Source: Ferrimicrobium sp.
Lineage (GTDB): Bacteria > Actinomycetota > Acidimicrobiia > Acidimicrobiales > Acidimicrobiaceae
Direction of reading: 5' to 3'
DNA length: 48,016 bases
Assembly: GCA_022690815.1 (NCBI GenBank)
Contig: JALCZJ010000021.1
Coordinates: 1-48,016, forward strand
The translations under genes and the position numbers were made by a program. The notes under the pieces are model-generated. The model made no database searches and had not been told where the DNA came from. It saw only the letters and a list, made by a program, of their open reading frames with translations. How positions within the stretch are numbered: the stretch's first letter is position 1; every line of letters begins with the position of its first letter. Below are positions 18,725 to 28,503 of the stretch, piece by piece.

Positions 18725-20041
18725 ATGCGAGTTTGTGTGGTTGGGCTGGGATATGTGGGACTAGTTGCCGCAGTAGGGATTGCGAGTTCCGGGCATCAAG
18801 TTGTCGGATGCGATATTGATTCGAGCAAATTGGACACCCTGTCCGCTGGTAAGGTTCCGTTTTATGAGCCGGGCCTCGCTGAAGTCCTGTCCAATGTTAT
18901 GAGCCAGGGGACTCTGACTTTTATCCGCAATATAGAAGCCGCCGTTTCTGAGGTAGATATCGTTTTCTTAGCGGTTGGGACCCCATCTCAGGCGGATGGT
19001 AGTGCTGATCTCAGTTACTTAGATGCTGCATTTGCGAGTGTCTGCGACGCGGTTACTAGGGATATTATTCTGGTAGTGAGAAGTACTGTACCAGTCGGTA
19101 CGAACAGAAGGCTGTCACAACTAGCAAGGGAGTTGACTAGCCAGAGAGGGGTTGAGCTAAATATTGAATTAGTTTCTAACCCGGAATTCTTGCGTGAAGG
19201 TAGAGCGGTGTATGACGTTTTCAATCCGGATCGTGTAGTTGTCGGCACTAGTGACGGGAAACCTGTCCCCTTGATGGAGGACCTTCTGAATTCTCTCGGA
19301 TATTCATGTCCGGTTTTGACAATGAAGTTTGAGTCAGCAGAGATGGCTAAGTATGCTGCGAATGCGCTTCTCGCAACCCGAATCAGTTTTGCTAACGAAC
19401 TTTCACGACTCTGTGATGTGGTTGCGGCTGACATTACTGAGGTCACTTATGCTGCTGGTTTGGACGAACGAATTGGGCCACATTTTTTGAATGCTGGTGT
19501 TGGTTACGGTGGGTCCTGTTTTCCAAAGGACACGGCATCGCTAACCGCAATGTACAGGAGCTACGGGTTGGACGCTCCGCTTATATCTGCGGTTCAAGAG
19601 ATCAATGAGACTCAGCGGAAGTACCTGGTTGCCAAGGTTCTTCACCATTTTGGTGGGGACGTCTCAGGTCTTACCGTTACAGTGTGGGGTATCACGTTTA
19701 AGCCCGATACGGACGATACCCGAGAGGCTCCAAGTTTTGGAGTGATCGATGCTTTCCTCGCGGCAGATGCCAGAGTGCGCGTATATGACCCTGTTGCCAA
19801 CTCGATAGCACGTGCCAGGTACGGGCATGAGCCGAGAGTCTCCGTGATGGATAATATGTATGACGCGCTAGATGCAAGCAACGGGCTTATTCTTGTGACT
19901 GAGTGGGATGAATTCAAGGAAGCCGACTTCGACAAGGCTGTCACGCTAATGACTACTCCAGTTGTGTTTGATGGACGGAACGCACTAGAACCAGAGTTGG
20001 TCAGGCGGGCGGGATTGGATTATTTTGGCATAGGTCGTTGA
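18725..20041 (+). CDS. ugd: UDP-glucose 6-dehydrogenase
   Basis: A 438-residue protein from ATG 18725, with AAGG 8 bases upstream. A GTG three codons earlier is possible but fits less well. It oxidises UDP-glucose to UDP-glucuronate with two NAD+. The N-terminal Rossmann motif is VVGLGYVGLVAAVG. VGTPSQADGSADLSYL, STVPVGT and SNPEFLREG are family blocks. The catalytic cysteine is Cys265 in GYGGSCFPKD. The C-terminal UDP-binding domain includes WGITFKPDTDDTREAPS. It feeds the adjacent decarboxylase. Codon choice is visibly AT-richer than in the glycosyltransferases on either side, suggesting the cassette was acquired separately. Confidence 0.95.
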   Translation: MRVCVVGLGYVGLVAAVGIASSGHQVVGCDIDSSKLDTLSAGKVPFYEPGLAEVLSNVMSQGTLTFIRNIEAAVSEVDIVFLAVGTPSQADGSADLSYLDAAFASVCDAVTRDIILVVRSTVPVGTNRRLSQLARELTSQRGVELNIELVSNPEFLREGRAVYDVFNPDRVVVGTSDGKPVPLMEDLLNSLGYSCPVLTMKFESAEMAKYAANALLATRISFANELSRLCDVVAADITEVTYAAGLDERIGPHFLNAGVGYGGSCFPKDTASLTAMYRSYGLDAPLISAVQEINETQRKYLVAKVLHHFGGDVSGLTVTVWGITFKPDTDDTREAPSFGVIDAFLAADARVRVYDPVANSIARARYGHEPRVSVMDNMYDALDASNGLILVTEWDEFKEADFDKAVTLMTTPVVFDGRNALEPELVRRAGLDYFGIGR

Positions 20042-20075
20042 CTGTTCTAAGCCTTTTGATCTGGAGGTATGGAGT

Positions 20076-21014
20076 GTGAGGATTCTGGTCACAGGTGGTG
20101 CGGGCTTCATCGGTTCAAACTTGATTCACCGGCTTCTCGCCGATGGACATGTTGTTGTGTGCATGGACAATTTAAGTACCGGTCGGCTCAACAACATCAA
20201 GGCGTTCCTTGATTCTCGGGACTTCGAATTTGTGGAGGGCGACGTCAGGACGCCGTATGCATTCGAGGTAGATCAGGTCTACAACCTCGCGTGCCCAGCG
20301 TCGCCTCCTCGATACCAGGCTGATCCTATTGGGACGACGATGACAAGTGTACTGGGGACAAAGCACGCGTTGGAGTTGGGCCAGGCTACCGGTGTGCGCG
20401 TCTTGCAGGCTTCCACTAGCGAGGTTTACGGCGATCCGGAGGTCCATCCCCAATCGGAAGAGTACGTTGGGGCAGTCAATCCAGTGGGGCAGAGAGCGTG
20501 CTATGACGAAGGTAAGCGCGTTGCCGAGTCCCTTTGCTTTGACTTTCATCGGCAGTTTGGGACTGATGTACGAGTTGCCCGCATATTCAATACCTACGGT
20601 CCAATGATGGATCCAGACGATGGGCGTGTGATCAGCAACATGGTAGTGGCAGCACTACAGGGTCTGAAGCTACCGGTGTATGGATCTGGAGAGCAGACGC
20701 GCAGTTTTTGTTTCGTGGATGATCTCGTGGATGGCTTGATAGCCATAATGAATCAAACGGTAGAGGTTGGGCCGTACAATGTCGGCAATCCTGAAGAGAG
20801 ATCTATTGCAGAGGTGGGTCGGATTGTGGCCGAGGTAGTTGGTACTACGGTGTCTCTTGAGTTTACGGCACTGCCAGTGGATGACCCGAAGAGGCGGAGG
20901 CCAGATATTTCTCGGCTCACTGAGGCAACGGGCTGGAAGCCATCTAGGACTTTTCAGGAGGGCTTGGCTAGGACTGTCGACTATTTCAGAAGGGAGCTAG
21001 CTCGTGAAGCTTAG
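20076..21014 (+). CDS. UDP-glucuronate decarboxylase (UDP-xylose synthase)
   Basis: A 312-residue extended SDR starting at GTG 20076, with GGAGG about 8 bases upstream. The NAD-binding motif is [11 protein letters not shown]. The catalytic Tyr-Lys pair is in CYDEGKR, and the Ser/Thr partner in [41 protein letters not shown] and [15 protein letters not shown] are characteristic of UDP-xylose synthases rather than dTDP-glucose dehydratases. With the preceding dehydrogenase it would convert UDP-glucose to UDP-xylose through UDP-glucuronate. It overlaps the next gene by 11 bases, so the three form an operon. Confidence 0.88.
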   Translation: MRILVTGGAGFIGSNLIHRLLADGHVVVCMDNLSTGRLNNIKAFLDSRDFEFVEGDVRTPYAFEVDQVYNLACPASPPRYQADPIGTTMTSVLGTKHALELGQATGVRVLQASTSEVYGDPEVHPQSEEYVGAVNPVGQRACYDEGKRVAESLCFDFHRQFGTDVRVARIFNTYGPMMDPDDGRVISNMVVAALQGLKLPVYGSGEQTRSFCFVDDLVDGLIAIMNQTVEVGPYNVGNPEERSIAEVGRIVAEVVGTTVSLEFTALPVDDPKRRRPDISRLTEATGWKPSRTFQEGLARTVDYFRRELAREA

Positions 21015-21693
21015 TGTGGTAATCCCGTGCTATAACGAAGAGCAGACCATTCTTGAGCTTTTGAGGCGTGTCAACACGGTAGACCTAGATTTAGAGATGG
21101 AGTTAGTTGTTGTTGATGATGGATCGACAGACGATACCCCTCGCATTCTCAAGAGCCACTCGGACCTGTATACGCGATTAATTCTTCACGGGGTGAACCA
21201 AGGTAAGGGGGCGGCACTACGTACCGGATTTCAGGAAGTGACCGGTGATATTGTTCTCATTCAGGACGCCGATTTGGAGTACGACCCGCAAGAGTACCCA
21301 TCTCTGATTCAACCCATTTTAGATGGCAAGGCTGATGTCGTTTTTGGCTCCCGTTTTCAAGGTGGAAACTCTCGTCGCGTTCTGTACTACTGGCATACGT
21401 TAGGCAATCGGTTCTTGACGACTCTCTCCAATATGTGTACCAACCTCAATTTGACCGATATGGAGACTTGTTACAAGGTATTTCGGGCTGATGTCGCACG
21501 TCAACTCGACATCCAGGAGCGTGGTTTTGGTGTTGAGCCAGAAGTCACAGCTAAGGTGGCACGCATTCCGAAGATCCGGATCTATGAAGTAGGGATCGGC
21601 TACGATGGTAGGACTTATTCTGAAGGTAAGAAGATCGGCTGGCGCGATGGGGTCCACGCGCTGGTCTGTATCGCACGGTACAATCTTCAATAG
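21004..21693 (+). CDS. GT2 glycosyltransferase, DPM1/polyprenyl-phosphate type
   Basis: A 229-residue single-domain GT-A enzyme starting at GTG 21004 inside the previous gene. Motifs: [38 protein letters not shown], the metal site [10 protein letters not shown], and FGSRFQGG. The late block [11 protein letters not shown]...[16 protein letters not shown] is typical of dolichol/polyprenyl-phosphate sugar transferases. It has no transmembrane tail, so it is a soluble or peripheral form. It probably transfers a sugar to a lipid carrier, plausibly using the UDP-sugars made by the two upstream enzymes. The gene ends in the first copy of a 15-base tandem repeat. Confidence 0.86.
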   Translation: MKLSVVIPCYNEEQTILELLRRVNTVDLDLEMELVVVDDGSTDDTPRILKSHSDLYTRLILHGVNQGKGAALRTGFQEVTGDIVLIQDADLEYDPQEYPSLIQPILDGKADVVFGSRFQGGNSRRVLYYWHTLGNRFLTTLSNMCTNLNLTDMETCYKVFRADVARQLDIQERGFGVEPEVTAKVARIPKIRIYEVGIGYDGRTYSEGKKIGWRDGVHALVCIARYNLQ

Positions 21694-21722
21694 TACAGTC
21701 TCCGATAGTACAATCTTGGATA
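21678..21722 (+). repeat. Three tandem 15-bp repeats across a stop codon
   Basis: GTACAATCTTCAATA (21678-21692), GTACAGTCTCCGATA (21693-21707) and GTACAATCTTGGATA (21708-21722) are head-to-tail copies with a few substitutions. The GT2 stop TAG (21691-21693) straddles the first junction, so the repeat period keeps the codon frame and repeats the stop. Confidence 0.75.
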
Positions 21723-21805
21723 ATAGTCTCGCGATGAGCTACTGAGGTAATTTGTCGACTTCGCTTAGCTAAATAACGTAGGGTGGGGCCGAGACGATTG
21801 TTGCT

Positions 21806-22085
21806 ATGGTTTGGCTTGAAGACTTGAAGGTGGAAGGTATGGGACGAAAGGGGAAAGGCAAGCGAGGTTTTAGCCGCGTTGTCAAAGACTCATCGCTTGG
21901 AGAGTGCCATAGGAAGTTGTCGTATAAGTGCCGGTGATCTGGATCATCGCTGTTCTTGGCCGACCGTTAACATCCACCATAGAAGTTATGCTCCAGATGT
22001 CATGCGACAAGGTCACGACTTCCTTTATCAGAGCGCATGTTTCGCTGCGAACTGTGCCTTGGTCGTCGACCGAGATCTCAACTGA
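21806..22085 (+). pseudogene. TnpB (IS605/IS607 OrfB) C-terminal fossil
   Basis: The first frame reads VWLEDLKVEGMGRKGKGKRG and VKDSSLGECHRKLSYKC, the RuvC-II glutamate region and the following helix of TnpB. After a frameshift it continues as SSLFLADR...KLCSRCHATRSRLPLSER and FRCELC, the CxxC...CxxC zinc ribbon. A second shift gives VVDRDLN, the RuvC-III aspartate motif. At least two frameshifts and two internal stops show it is dead. It flanks the right side of the UDP-sugar cassette. Confidence 0.72.
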
Positions 22086-22110
22086 GCAACAAATCTAGCG
22101 AACCACGTGA

Positions 22111-22853
22111 GTATCGCTATCTGGTACTTGACCATACAGGCGCTGAGCATAAAGCCGCGGTCGACTGGTCGAAACTCTCAATGCTGCTAGACGGGTACGA
22201 GATTGACAACAACACCTGTAGTTCGCGGGGGTGTGCCCGAACCGGTGGCTAAAGAGTCGTTGACGGAGGGGGAATGTGTTTCCCCGGCATTTGGCTGGGT
22301 ACCACCCCAGTGATCTAGAAAGCGTTGCCGTCACTAGCCCCGAGAAGACTATGGCCTGATGTGCTTGGCATCTATCCGTGACAATGGCACATTTAATTTT
22401 AGGTGCCCATCACCTCCTGGAGTACAGGTAGGTGGTAGTCCATCAGCGAGATACCTAGTAAGAGTTTGAGGAACGGTTGCTGGTGGTCTCGATCAGTCGC
22501 CCGCGAGGATCGGTAAGCAGCGACGGAGCACAAAACGCAAAGAGATGACGATCCCGGGAGGAGCGAACCTGCACCCAATGGCGAGGTGATCTTGTTCATA
22601 TCTTGATATTCGTTTGACGAATGCGAGTACACGAGAGATGTCCAAGGTGTGGCCGTTATCAACACGTGGTGAGGCCTGGTGCTGACCTCCATTGTGGGTG
22701 ATGAGATAAGCATGCATCTCAGCTGAATTTCGCACCTTCGAGCAAGCCGCACTCATGATCTTGGTCGAAGTTGTCAATGCCCATGTGCATGGCTGACCGC
22801 CGTGCGGCGCGTATGCCAACTATGCTCAGTCTAGCGTTACCGATGGTCAGAGG
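22111..22853. other. Unassigned region after TnpB fossil
   Basis: About 740 bases without a recognised gene. Minus-strand frames between 22400 and 22819 are open but resemble no family I know, and overlapping frames of similar length exist. It may be further mobile-element debris, and presumably also contains the promoter of the following membrane protein gene. Confidence 0.35.
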
Positions 22854-25595
22854 ATGGAAAGGTACCGGGTGGCACATACGAAAAACGATCGCCAAACACG
22901 AGACGTAGCCAGTGAGCGGGTCTCAGTCGGGCGGTTGCTACGAGAGGACTATCGGATCATCGCCTTGATTGTCGCGCTTCCTCTGGTGCTCTTGGTGCCT
23001 GCCCTCGCGCATCTAATCAACGAAGACCCTGTGATCACTCGTGGCCTGTTTGCCGAGCATGTGGTTCCGGGGCTCTCGTCCGGCTACGCCTACATCGATC
23101 CCAATGTTGGCTTCACGACCCAGGCGCTGGGCCACCTCGATGCGACCGATCTTCTCCACGGTATCATGCCGTGGTGGAATCCCTTTAGTGGTGCCGGTCT
23201 ACCACTCGCCGCTGAGCTTCAAAACGCTCCGTTCTTCCCACTGACCCTGCTGATGGCTCTGCACGGAGGGGTTGGTGTCGAGCTCGAACACGCGCTTCTT
23301 GGGGCGATCGCCGGCGTGGGGACCTACCTGTTGCTGCGAAGTCTTGGACTCTCTCGTCTGGCTGCATTGACGGGTGGGCTCCTATTCACGCTCAATGGGA
23401 CCTTCGCCTGGTTCGGTGATAATCCGAGTATCACCCTTGCCTTCATCCCCTGGGTCGTCCTTGGCGTTGAGGTAGCGATCCAGAAGACGCACCATCGTGA
23501 ACGTGGGACGTGGCAGCTCCTGGCGGTCGCAACCGCGCTGATGTTTCTTGCCGGGTTTCCTGAGACGGCATATGTGGCGCTCATCCTTGCTGGTGTTTTT
23601 GCGCTCTTAAGGATGAGCTACCTGGCACGCGCCGAGTGGCTCGGTACCCTTTGGCACCTCGTGCTCGGTCTCGGGGTCGGTGTGTTGATCGCGGCTATCT
23701 CGCTTGGGCCGTTCGCCGAGGCGCTCCCACACGAATATCTCGGTGCCCACGTTGGGTCATTCTCGCAGGTGTCGCTGCCGCCAGCGGGCGCAATTCAAGG
23801 GTTACTGGCTCCCTATGTCGCTGGCCCGATCTTTCGAACCTTCAGCTTGCCGTGGCTGACCTTTACCTGGTCCAACATTGGCGGCTACGTCAGTATTGCC
23901 CTTTTGCTCGTTGCCGCCTACGGACTTGTGACGCGGTGGGATCGACTCTCGATCGGCCTCGGGATCTTTGGTCTGTTCTTTGTCGGCAGGACTTATGGGA
24001 TTGCTCCCTTCTCGACCCTGGTCAACCTGTTGCCCGAGTCTCAGCGGGTCGCGGTCTTTCGCTACGCCAACCCATCGTGGGAGCTCGCACTCATCGTCTT
24101 GGCTGCCCGCGGGATCGATGCACTCTGTAACCCCACATCACGGCACCGTTGGGGTGTTCTAGCGGCTGCGATCACAGCCTTGTTGGCCTTCGCGGTCTTT
24201 GTCGTTAATCGAGTGGACCTGCGCGAGGTCTGGGACGACCCAGCGTTGCACTCCTGGATGTTGTGGTCACTGCTTGGCATTGTTGTGGTAACCGTGGCTA
24301 TTGTGGCCGTGTTGTTCACCTCGCGTCGTGGGCGAGGGGGAGTGCTGCTCAGTTCGATCATGGTTGTCAACGCCCTCGTTCTCTTCTGCGTGCCGATTGC
24401 GGCGAATCCGCGATCAGGTAGTGTCGATCACCGTGTACTCTCCTTCTTGGAGGCACATCTCGGTGACTACCGCGTCTTCTCTCTGTCCGTGTTGCAACCC
24501 AACTACAGTGCCTTCTATCGCATCCCCTCCGTCGACTACAACTACCTGCCGATTCCAAGCGACACTGTCTCTTGGATCACGGACTATATCGAACCGGAGT
24601 TCGCTGCGAACCCGGTAAGCATGAATGGCGCAAACACGCCCTTGAGCACTGCTCAGCCCTGGTCGCAGTCGCTTGAGCTCAACCTCAGGAGTTATGAGGC
24701 GATGGGAGTTCGTGACGTCCTTGTTGCCAAGGGGGACAACCCGTTCCAGATGACTGCTGAGGTACCGGCGGGCTCGCCGGTACAGGCAGGCCGGGCCATA
24801 CCGTCTGGACCAGGCCTCAAGATTGACGAACACACCAATCTCGAGGCGACCCTACCCACGCTTGAAACCTCAACGGCGTCGATTACCTCCTTGTCGGTGA
24901 CGACCGTTGCGCCGGATTCACACGTCAAGGGCATCATGGATGCTCGGATCTGCTCTGGGTTGACCTGTGTGAACGCAGGCGCATCGCTAGCGGCGGGGGA
25001 GTTTAAGGTAGTGTTTCCGACCTCGCTTGTGCTCCGACCGGGTCGTCCGGTCAGCTTGGAGCTCTCGTGGCCATCTCTGTCGCATCCTGTCGCGTTGGTC
25101 GATGCTCCCAAGAGTGGGGCACCGTTCCCAATGGCGCTCGATCAGCGGCCGCTCCCATCGACCAACGTGGTGTTCGGCATTGGAATGTCGACGATGAGCC
25201 AAGTGCACTTGGTCTATAGCGACGCGGCCACTTCGGTATACCAGCTCAACAAGGCGGATCCGATTTTTTCGGTGGCCGGCCGTGGTTGCAAGATTCTCTC
25301 CTACGAAGGCAGCTCAGCGCGCTACTCCTGTCAGGGTGCTGGCTCCTTGACCTATCGCGAGACGTCGTTTCCTGGTTGGTCGGCCACGCTTGGAGGCCAT
25401 TCGTTGGGGATTGCCACGGTGGATGGGCTGTTCCAGCGGGTGAGGGTTCCAGCCGGGATACACACGGTTCGCTTTCGGTATGCGCCTTTGCATGCGGGTC
25501 TCTTTGAGGGGCTTACTGCACTCGCGCTCATCGGGTTGATCATCAGCGTGATCGTCGACGCATCCGTCGGGCGCAGGCGGGCCAAGCGGGTGTGA
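22854..25595 (+). CDS. YfhO-like multi-spanning membrane protein
   Basis: A 913-residue protein starting at ATG 22854 in the context AGAGG-ATG. A helix at about 38-55 is followed by a long extracytoplasmic loop with the motif MPWWNPFSGAGLPLAAELQNAPFFPLT-like residues (about 103-130), characteristic of the YfhO/GT-C-related family. About ten more helices fill 140-520. Residues 530-880 form a large soluble beta-rich domain, probably outside the cell, and a last helix (about 885-903) ends in a basic tail (RRRAKRV). Family members are thought to act in glycosylation of cell-wall or lipid-linked polymers. The substrate is unknown. Location beside GT2 genes supports a role in surface glycan assembly. 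Confidence 0.7.
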   Translation: MERYRVAHTKNDRQTRDVASERVSVGRLLREDYRIIALIVALPLVLLVPALAHLINEDPVITRGLFAEHVVPGLSSGYAYIDPNVGFTTQALGHLDATDLLHGIMPWWNPFSGAGLPLAAELQNAPFFPLTLLMALHGGVGVELEHALLGAIAGVGTYLLLRSLGLSRLAALTGGLLFTLNGTFAWFGDNPSITLAFIPWVVLGVEVAIQKTHHRERGTWQLLAVATALMFLAGFPETAYVALILAGVFALLRMSYLARAEWLGTLWHLVLGLGVGVLIAAISLGPFAEALPHEYLGAHVGSFSQVSLPPAGAIQGLLAPYVAGPIFRTFSLPWLTFTWSNIGGYVSIALLLVAAYGLVTRWDRLSIGLGIFGLFFVGRTYGIAPFSTLVNLLPESQRVAVFRYANPSWELALIVLAARGIDALCNPTSRHRWGVLAAAITALLAFAVFVVNRVDLREVWDDPALHSWMLWSLLGIVVVTVAIVAVLFTSRRGRGGVLLSSIMVVNALVLFCVPIAANPRSGSVDHRVLSFLEAHLGDYRVFSLSVLQPNYSAFYRIPSVDYNYLPIPSDTVSWITDYIEPEFAANPVSMNGANTPLSTAQPWSQSLELNLRSYEAMGVRDVLVAKGDNPFQMTAEVPAGSPVQAGRAIPSGPGLKIDEHTNLEATLPTLETSTASITSLSVTTVAPDSHVKGIMDARICSGLTCVNAGASLAAGEFKVVFPTSLVLRPGRPVSLELSWPSLSHPVALVDAPKSGAPFPMALDQRPLPSTNVVFGIGMSTMSQVHLVYSDAATSVYQLNKADPIFSVAGRGCKILSYEGSSARYSCQGAGSLTYRETSFPGWSATLGGHSLGIATVDGLFQRVRVPAGIHTVRFRYAPLHAGLFEGLTALALIGLIISVIVDASVGRRRAKRV

Positions 25596-25995
25596 TCGCA
25601 CCACGTCTGGTCCTGGTCGCTTCGGTGATCATACGCGATCACCACTCAAAAGCGCCCGCCGAAGGCGAGCGATGGCTGTGACGGGCTCGCTCGCTTGAAG
25701 GTTGCTCTGTGGTGCTCGTCCAGATCACGAGTTTTGACAGGCGCTTTTGTATCTGGTGGGTACTGAGCGGCACAACGAGCTGAGCGGCACAACGTGAGAC
25801 GCGTGCGTGCAGTGTTCCTGTGGATGCCTGCACAACCACCATTGACGGAGTGCTATTGAACGCTTATTGGATCCGCTCCATCGAGATGATCTGGCGATCG
25901 CTGGGCCCGGCCACGTAACTTTGTCATGGCGTTCAAATCATCCCTGTCATCGTCTCTGTCATCGCCGATTGTTCCTGTGATCGTCGCGGTCAGCG
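25596..25995. other. Convergent intergenic region
   Basis: 400 bases between convergent genes. It holds the CTGAGCGGCACAACG tandem pair (25763-25794) and a C/G-rich palindromic patch near 25655-25695 (GGCGAGC...GCTCGCTCGC) that could be a transcription end. No gene is recognised. Confidence 0.35.
25763..25794. repeat. 17-bp tandem repeat pair
   Basis: CTGAGCGGCACAACG occurs at 25763-25777 and again at 25780-25794, separated by two bases, between two convergent genes. The function is unknown and it could be a simple duplication. Confidence 0.6.
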
Positions 25996-28503
25996 TCAGT
26001 GCAGCCGCTGTTCGACCCGCAGCCGTAGGTTGAGGTCGCGATCGATGGTGACTGCCTCGATGAGTAGCGGCGTTGTCCCCTCGTGGCCTATGGTGATGGT
26101 GTCGCCTGGCTTCGAGGTTGGGTCGAGTGGGATTGTGATCGGATCGAGATGGAGCCAGGACGGGACGGTCGGTGCACTGGAGTCTTCGATCCAGATTCGA
26201 TGAGGGGTGGTCGCATACGGCTCGGTCTCCATCGCCCAGATCACGACGCGGTCGATGGTGTGGTCGATGCCGTTGGGAAGGTCGAGTCGACATTCGATCT
26301 TGGCGCCGGGTTCGAGCACGATCGGGTTGGATGGGAAGTAACGCGCTGGCCGTGGGCATGGGAGTTCAACGCCCCGGTAGAACGGCAGCCAGGGGACGTC
26401 AACGCGCGGAGGCCATGCGGCACCACAGCCGACGTCGTCGATGGAGGCGTTCGGATTGTGATAGGGGTCGTTCAGGATCTGTGGCGCCCATTTGTGCCAG
26501 TAGCGGATCACCTCGGTGCCGTAACGACCCTTCTTGGTCGGCTCGGTGTCCATGCCACGGGACTTGGACTCGTGGTGAATGAGTTGAGCGGCTGGTGTGT
26601 AGCCAATGTGATAGCCCGCCTGGCTGAGCTTGAGGCAGAGGTCGATGTCGTTGAGCGAGACCGTGAACCCTTCGTCAAAGCCACCCACCTGTTCGTAGGC
26701 GGCCTTCGATGCGAGCATGGCGGCACCGGTGACCGCAGAGAGTCGCTGGGCCAGCATGATTCGGCCGCCATGGCCGTATTGATCGTCACTGCTGAGTTTG
26801 TAACGATGACCGGCTTCGCCGTTGATGCCCAACACGACTCCTGCATGTTGCACCGTATGATCCGGGAACCATAGCAATGCACCGACCGCCGCGATGTTGT
26901 CGTACATGCTCATCCCGACCATCTCGGTCAGCCATGAGGGGTTCATGGCCTCGGTATCGTTGTTAAGCATGCAGATCAGGTCGGCATTGATTTGACCAAT
27001 GGCCCAGTTGTGCATCGCGGCATAGTTGAATGGATGTGGATAATCCAGGACGCGATGTCGTGGGCGAGTAGCAACCTCTTCGAGGAAGGAAAGCGTCTCG
27101 GGCTCGTCACTCTCATTGTTGATGATCACGACCTCGTAGTCGGGGTAGTCGGTTATCTCGAGGCTGCTGAGGCATTGGGCGAGGAGATCCACATGGTTGC
27201 GCGTGGGGATGATGATGGCGACGTGTGGGGTGGTTGCAGGGATGAAATGTACGAGGTGGTAGGCATCTTGTAGCACGGGCTCGAGTCGGGCTTGCATGCC
27301 GCGTCGCTCCAGTGCCTCCTCGACTGCCGTCATGCCTGCGCGCTGGGCTGCTGGTTTGAGTTGGACTCGAATAGCCGTCGAACCGGCGATCATTCTCCAG
27401 TGATACAGAATCACTGGGATGTGGATGATCTGATCCTCACGTACGGCTTCGGTGATACGCAGGGCAAGATCCCAGTCTTGGGACCCATCCAGACCGGTTC
27501 GTTGTCCACGCAGGGCCAGCAGCTCTGCCCTGCGGACGACAAAGAGGTGGGTCATGTAGTTCTGCGCCAGGAGTAGGATCGGGTCGAAGTCAGGCTTAAA
27601 GTACGGGCTAAAGCGTCGCCCATCACTGGTGAGTTTGTCCTCATCCGAGTAGAGAACGACGGCGTTCGGGTGTGCATTGATCGTAGCCACGACCCAGCTC
27701 AGGCTGTGGGGACGCAACAGGTCATCGTGGTCGAGGAAGGCGACATAGTCCCCGGTTGCCATCGCAATTCCGTCGTTGGTGGCGGTGGCGATGTTGCCGG
27801 TTTCGGGGCGTAGGTGGGCGACGATACGCGCATCTTTCGCGACATACTCGTTGATCACGTCGAGAACCTCTGGGGTGGTGGAGCCGTCGTCGACGATGCA
27901 CAGCTCCCATTTGGGGTAGATCTGGGCTCGCACCGACTCAATGGCCTCACGGAGATAGACGATGGGCGAGTTGTAGGTTGGCATGACGATCGTGATCGTC
28001 GGCTGGAGGGTAAGCCGGTCCGTGAAGTTACGGATGGCGCCCTCGTCGATCTTGGTGTCGTATTCGCGCACCCATTTGAGGTAGGGTTCGATGTCGAGTT
28101 CATCGACCGCAGCCTCAGATGTGGTATCTGGGCCCGACTCTGCCACGGTGGCGTTGTCCCCCCCCTTGACGGGATCGACAGGCACTATTGAGGGGCGATA
28201 CTTGCGCATGAGGGCACCGAGTTGCGGGTTTTGCTGTAAAGCCTTGACGAGTCGTGGTGCGATCTCTGTCGTGAGCGTGTGAGAGGCGAGGCGGAGTCCC
28301 TTGGTCACCCGCCAGCTGGTGGAGTCGTGCATCTGGGCGAGCTGAGTGTTACGCTCGGCGATTTGGCGAGCCAGGTCGTCGCGCTCGATCGCTCGATTAT
28401 CGAGGACGAGGTGCAGGTAATCGACCTCGCTCAGGACCTCGGCGTCGCCAAGGTTGGTGATGGGGCTTGGGGCTTGGCTACGACGGCGCTTTGGGGGTGT
28501 CAT
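25996..28503 (-). CDS. Large GT2 glycosyltransferase with two GT domains
   Basis: An 835-residue protein. Residues 25-62 are a coiled coil ending in DSTSWRVTKGLR, a motif often found before GT domains in capsule proteins. GT2 domain 1 (about 168-380) has TITIVMPTYNS, CIVDDGSTTPE, AFLDHDDLLRPH and YHWRMIAGSTA. GT2 domain 2 (about 430-690) has VAIIIPTRNHVDLL, MLNNDTEAMNPSW, LNDIDLCLKL and HHESKSRGMD. Both metal sites are intact. The last 110 residues are beta-rich like the tails of the proteins at 7.5-13 kb. Its ATG lies within the last codons of purL (ATGA overlap, 28500-28503), implying translational coupling to purine synthesis. The sugar substrate is unknown. Confidence 0.88.
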   Translation of the reverse strand: MTPPKRRRSQAPSPITNLGDAEVLSEVDYLHLVLDNRAIERDDLARQIAERNTQLAQMHDSTSWRVTKGLRLASHTLTTEIAPRLVKALQQNPQLGALMRKYRPSIVPVDPVKGGDNATVAESGPDTTSEAAVDELDIEPYLKWVREYDTKIDEGAIRNFTDRLTLQPTITIVMPTYNSPIVYLREAIESVRAQIYPKWELCIVDDGSTTPEVLDVINEYVAKDARIVAHLRPETGNIATATNDGIAMATGDYVAFLDHDDLLRPHSLSWVVATINAHPNAVVLYSDEDKLTSDGRRFSPYFKPDFDPILLLAQNYMTHLFVVRRAELLALRGQRTGLDGSQDWDLALRITEAVREDQIIHIPVILYHWRMIAGSTAIRVQLKPAAQRAGMTAVEEALERRGMQARLEPVLQDAYHLVHFIPATTPHVAIIIPTRNHVDLLAQCLSSLEITDYPDYEVVIINNESDEPETLSFLEEVATRPRHRVLDYPHPFNYAAMHNWAIGQINADLICMLNNDTEAMNPSWLTEMVGMSMYDNIAAVGALLWFPDHTVQHAGVVLGINGEAGHRYKLSSDDQYGHGGRIMLAQRLSAVTGAAMLASKAAYEQVGGFDEGFTVSLNDIDLCLKLSQAGYHIGYTPAAQLIHHESKSRGMDTEPTKKGRYGTEVIRYWHKWAPQILNDPYHNPNASIDDVGCGAAWPPRVDVPWLPFYRGVELPCPRPARYFPSNPIVLEPGAKIECRLDLPNGIDHTIDRVVIWAMETEPYATTPHRIWIEDSSAPTVPSWLHLDPITIPLDPTSKPGDTITIGHEGTTPLLIEAVTIDRDLNLRLRVEQRLH

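Noticed and set aside
26083-26874. 263-residue plus-strand frame inside the 835-residue GT2
   Set aside because: Shadow of a gene with clear motifs on the minus strand.
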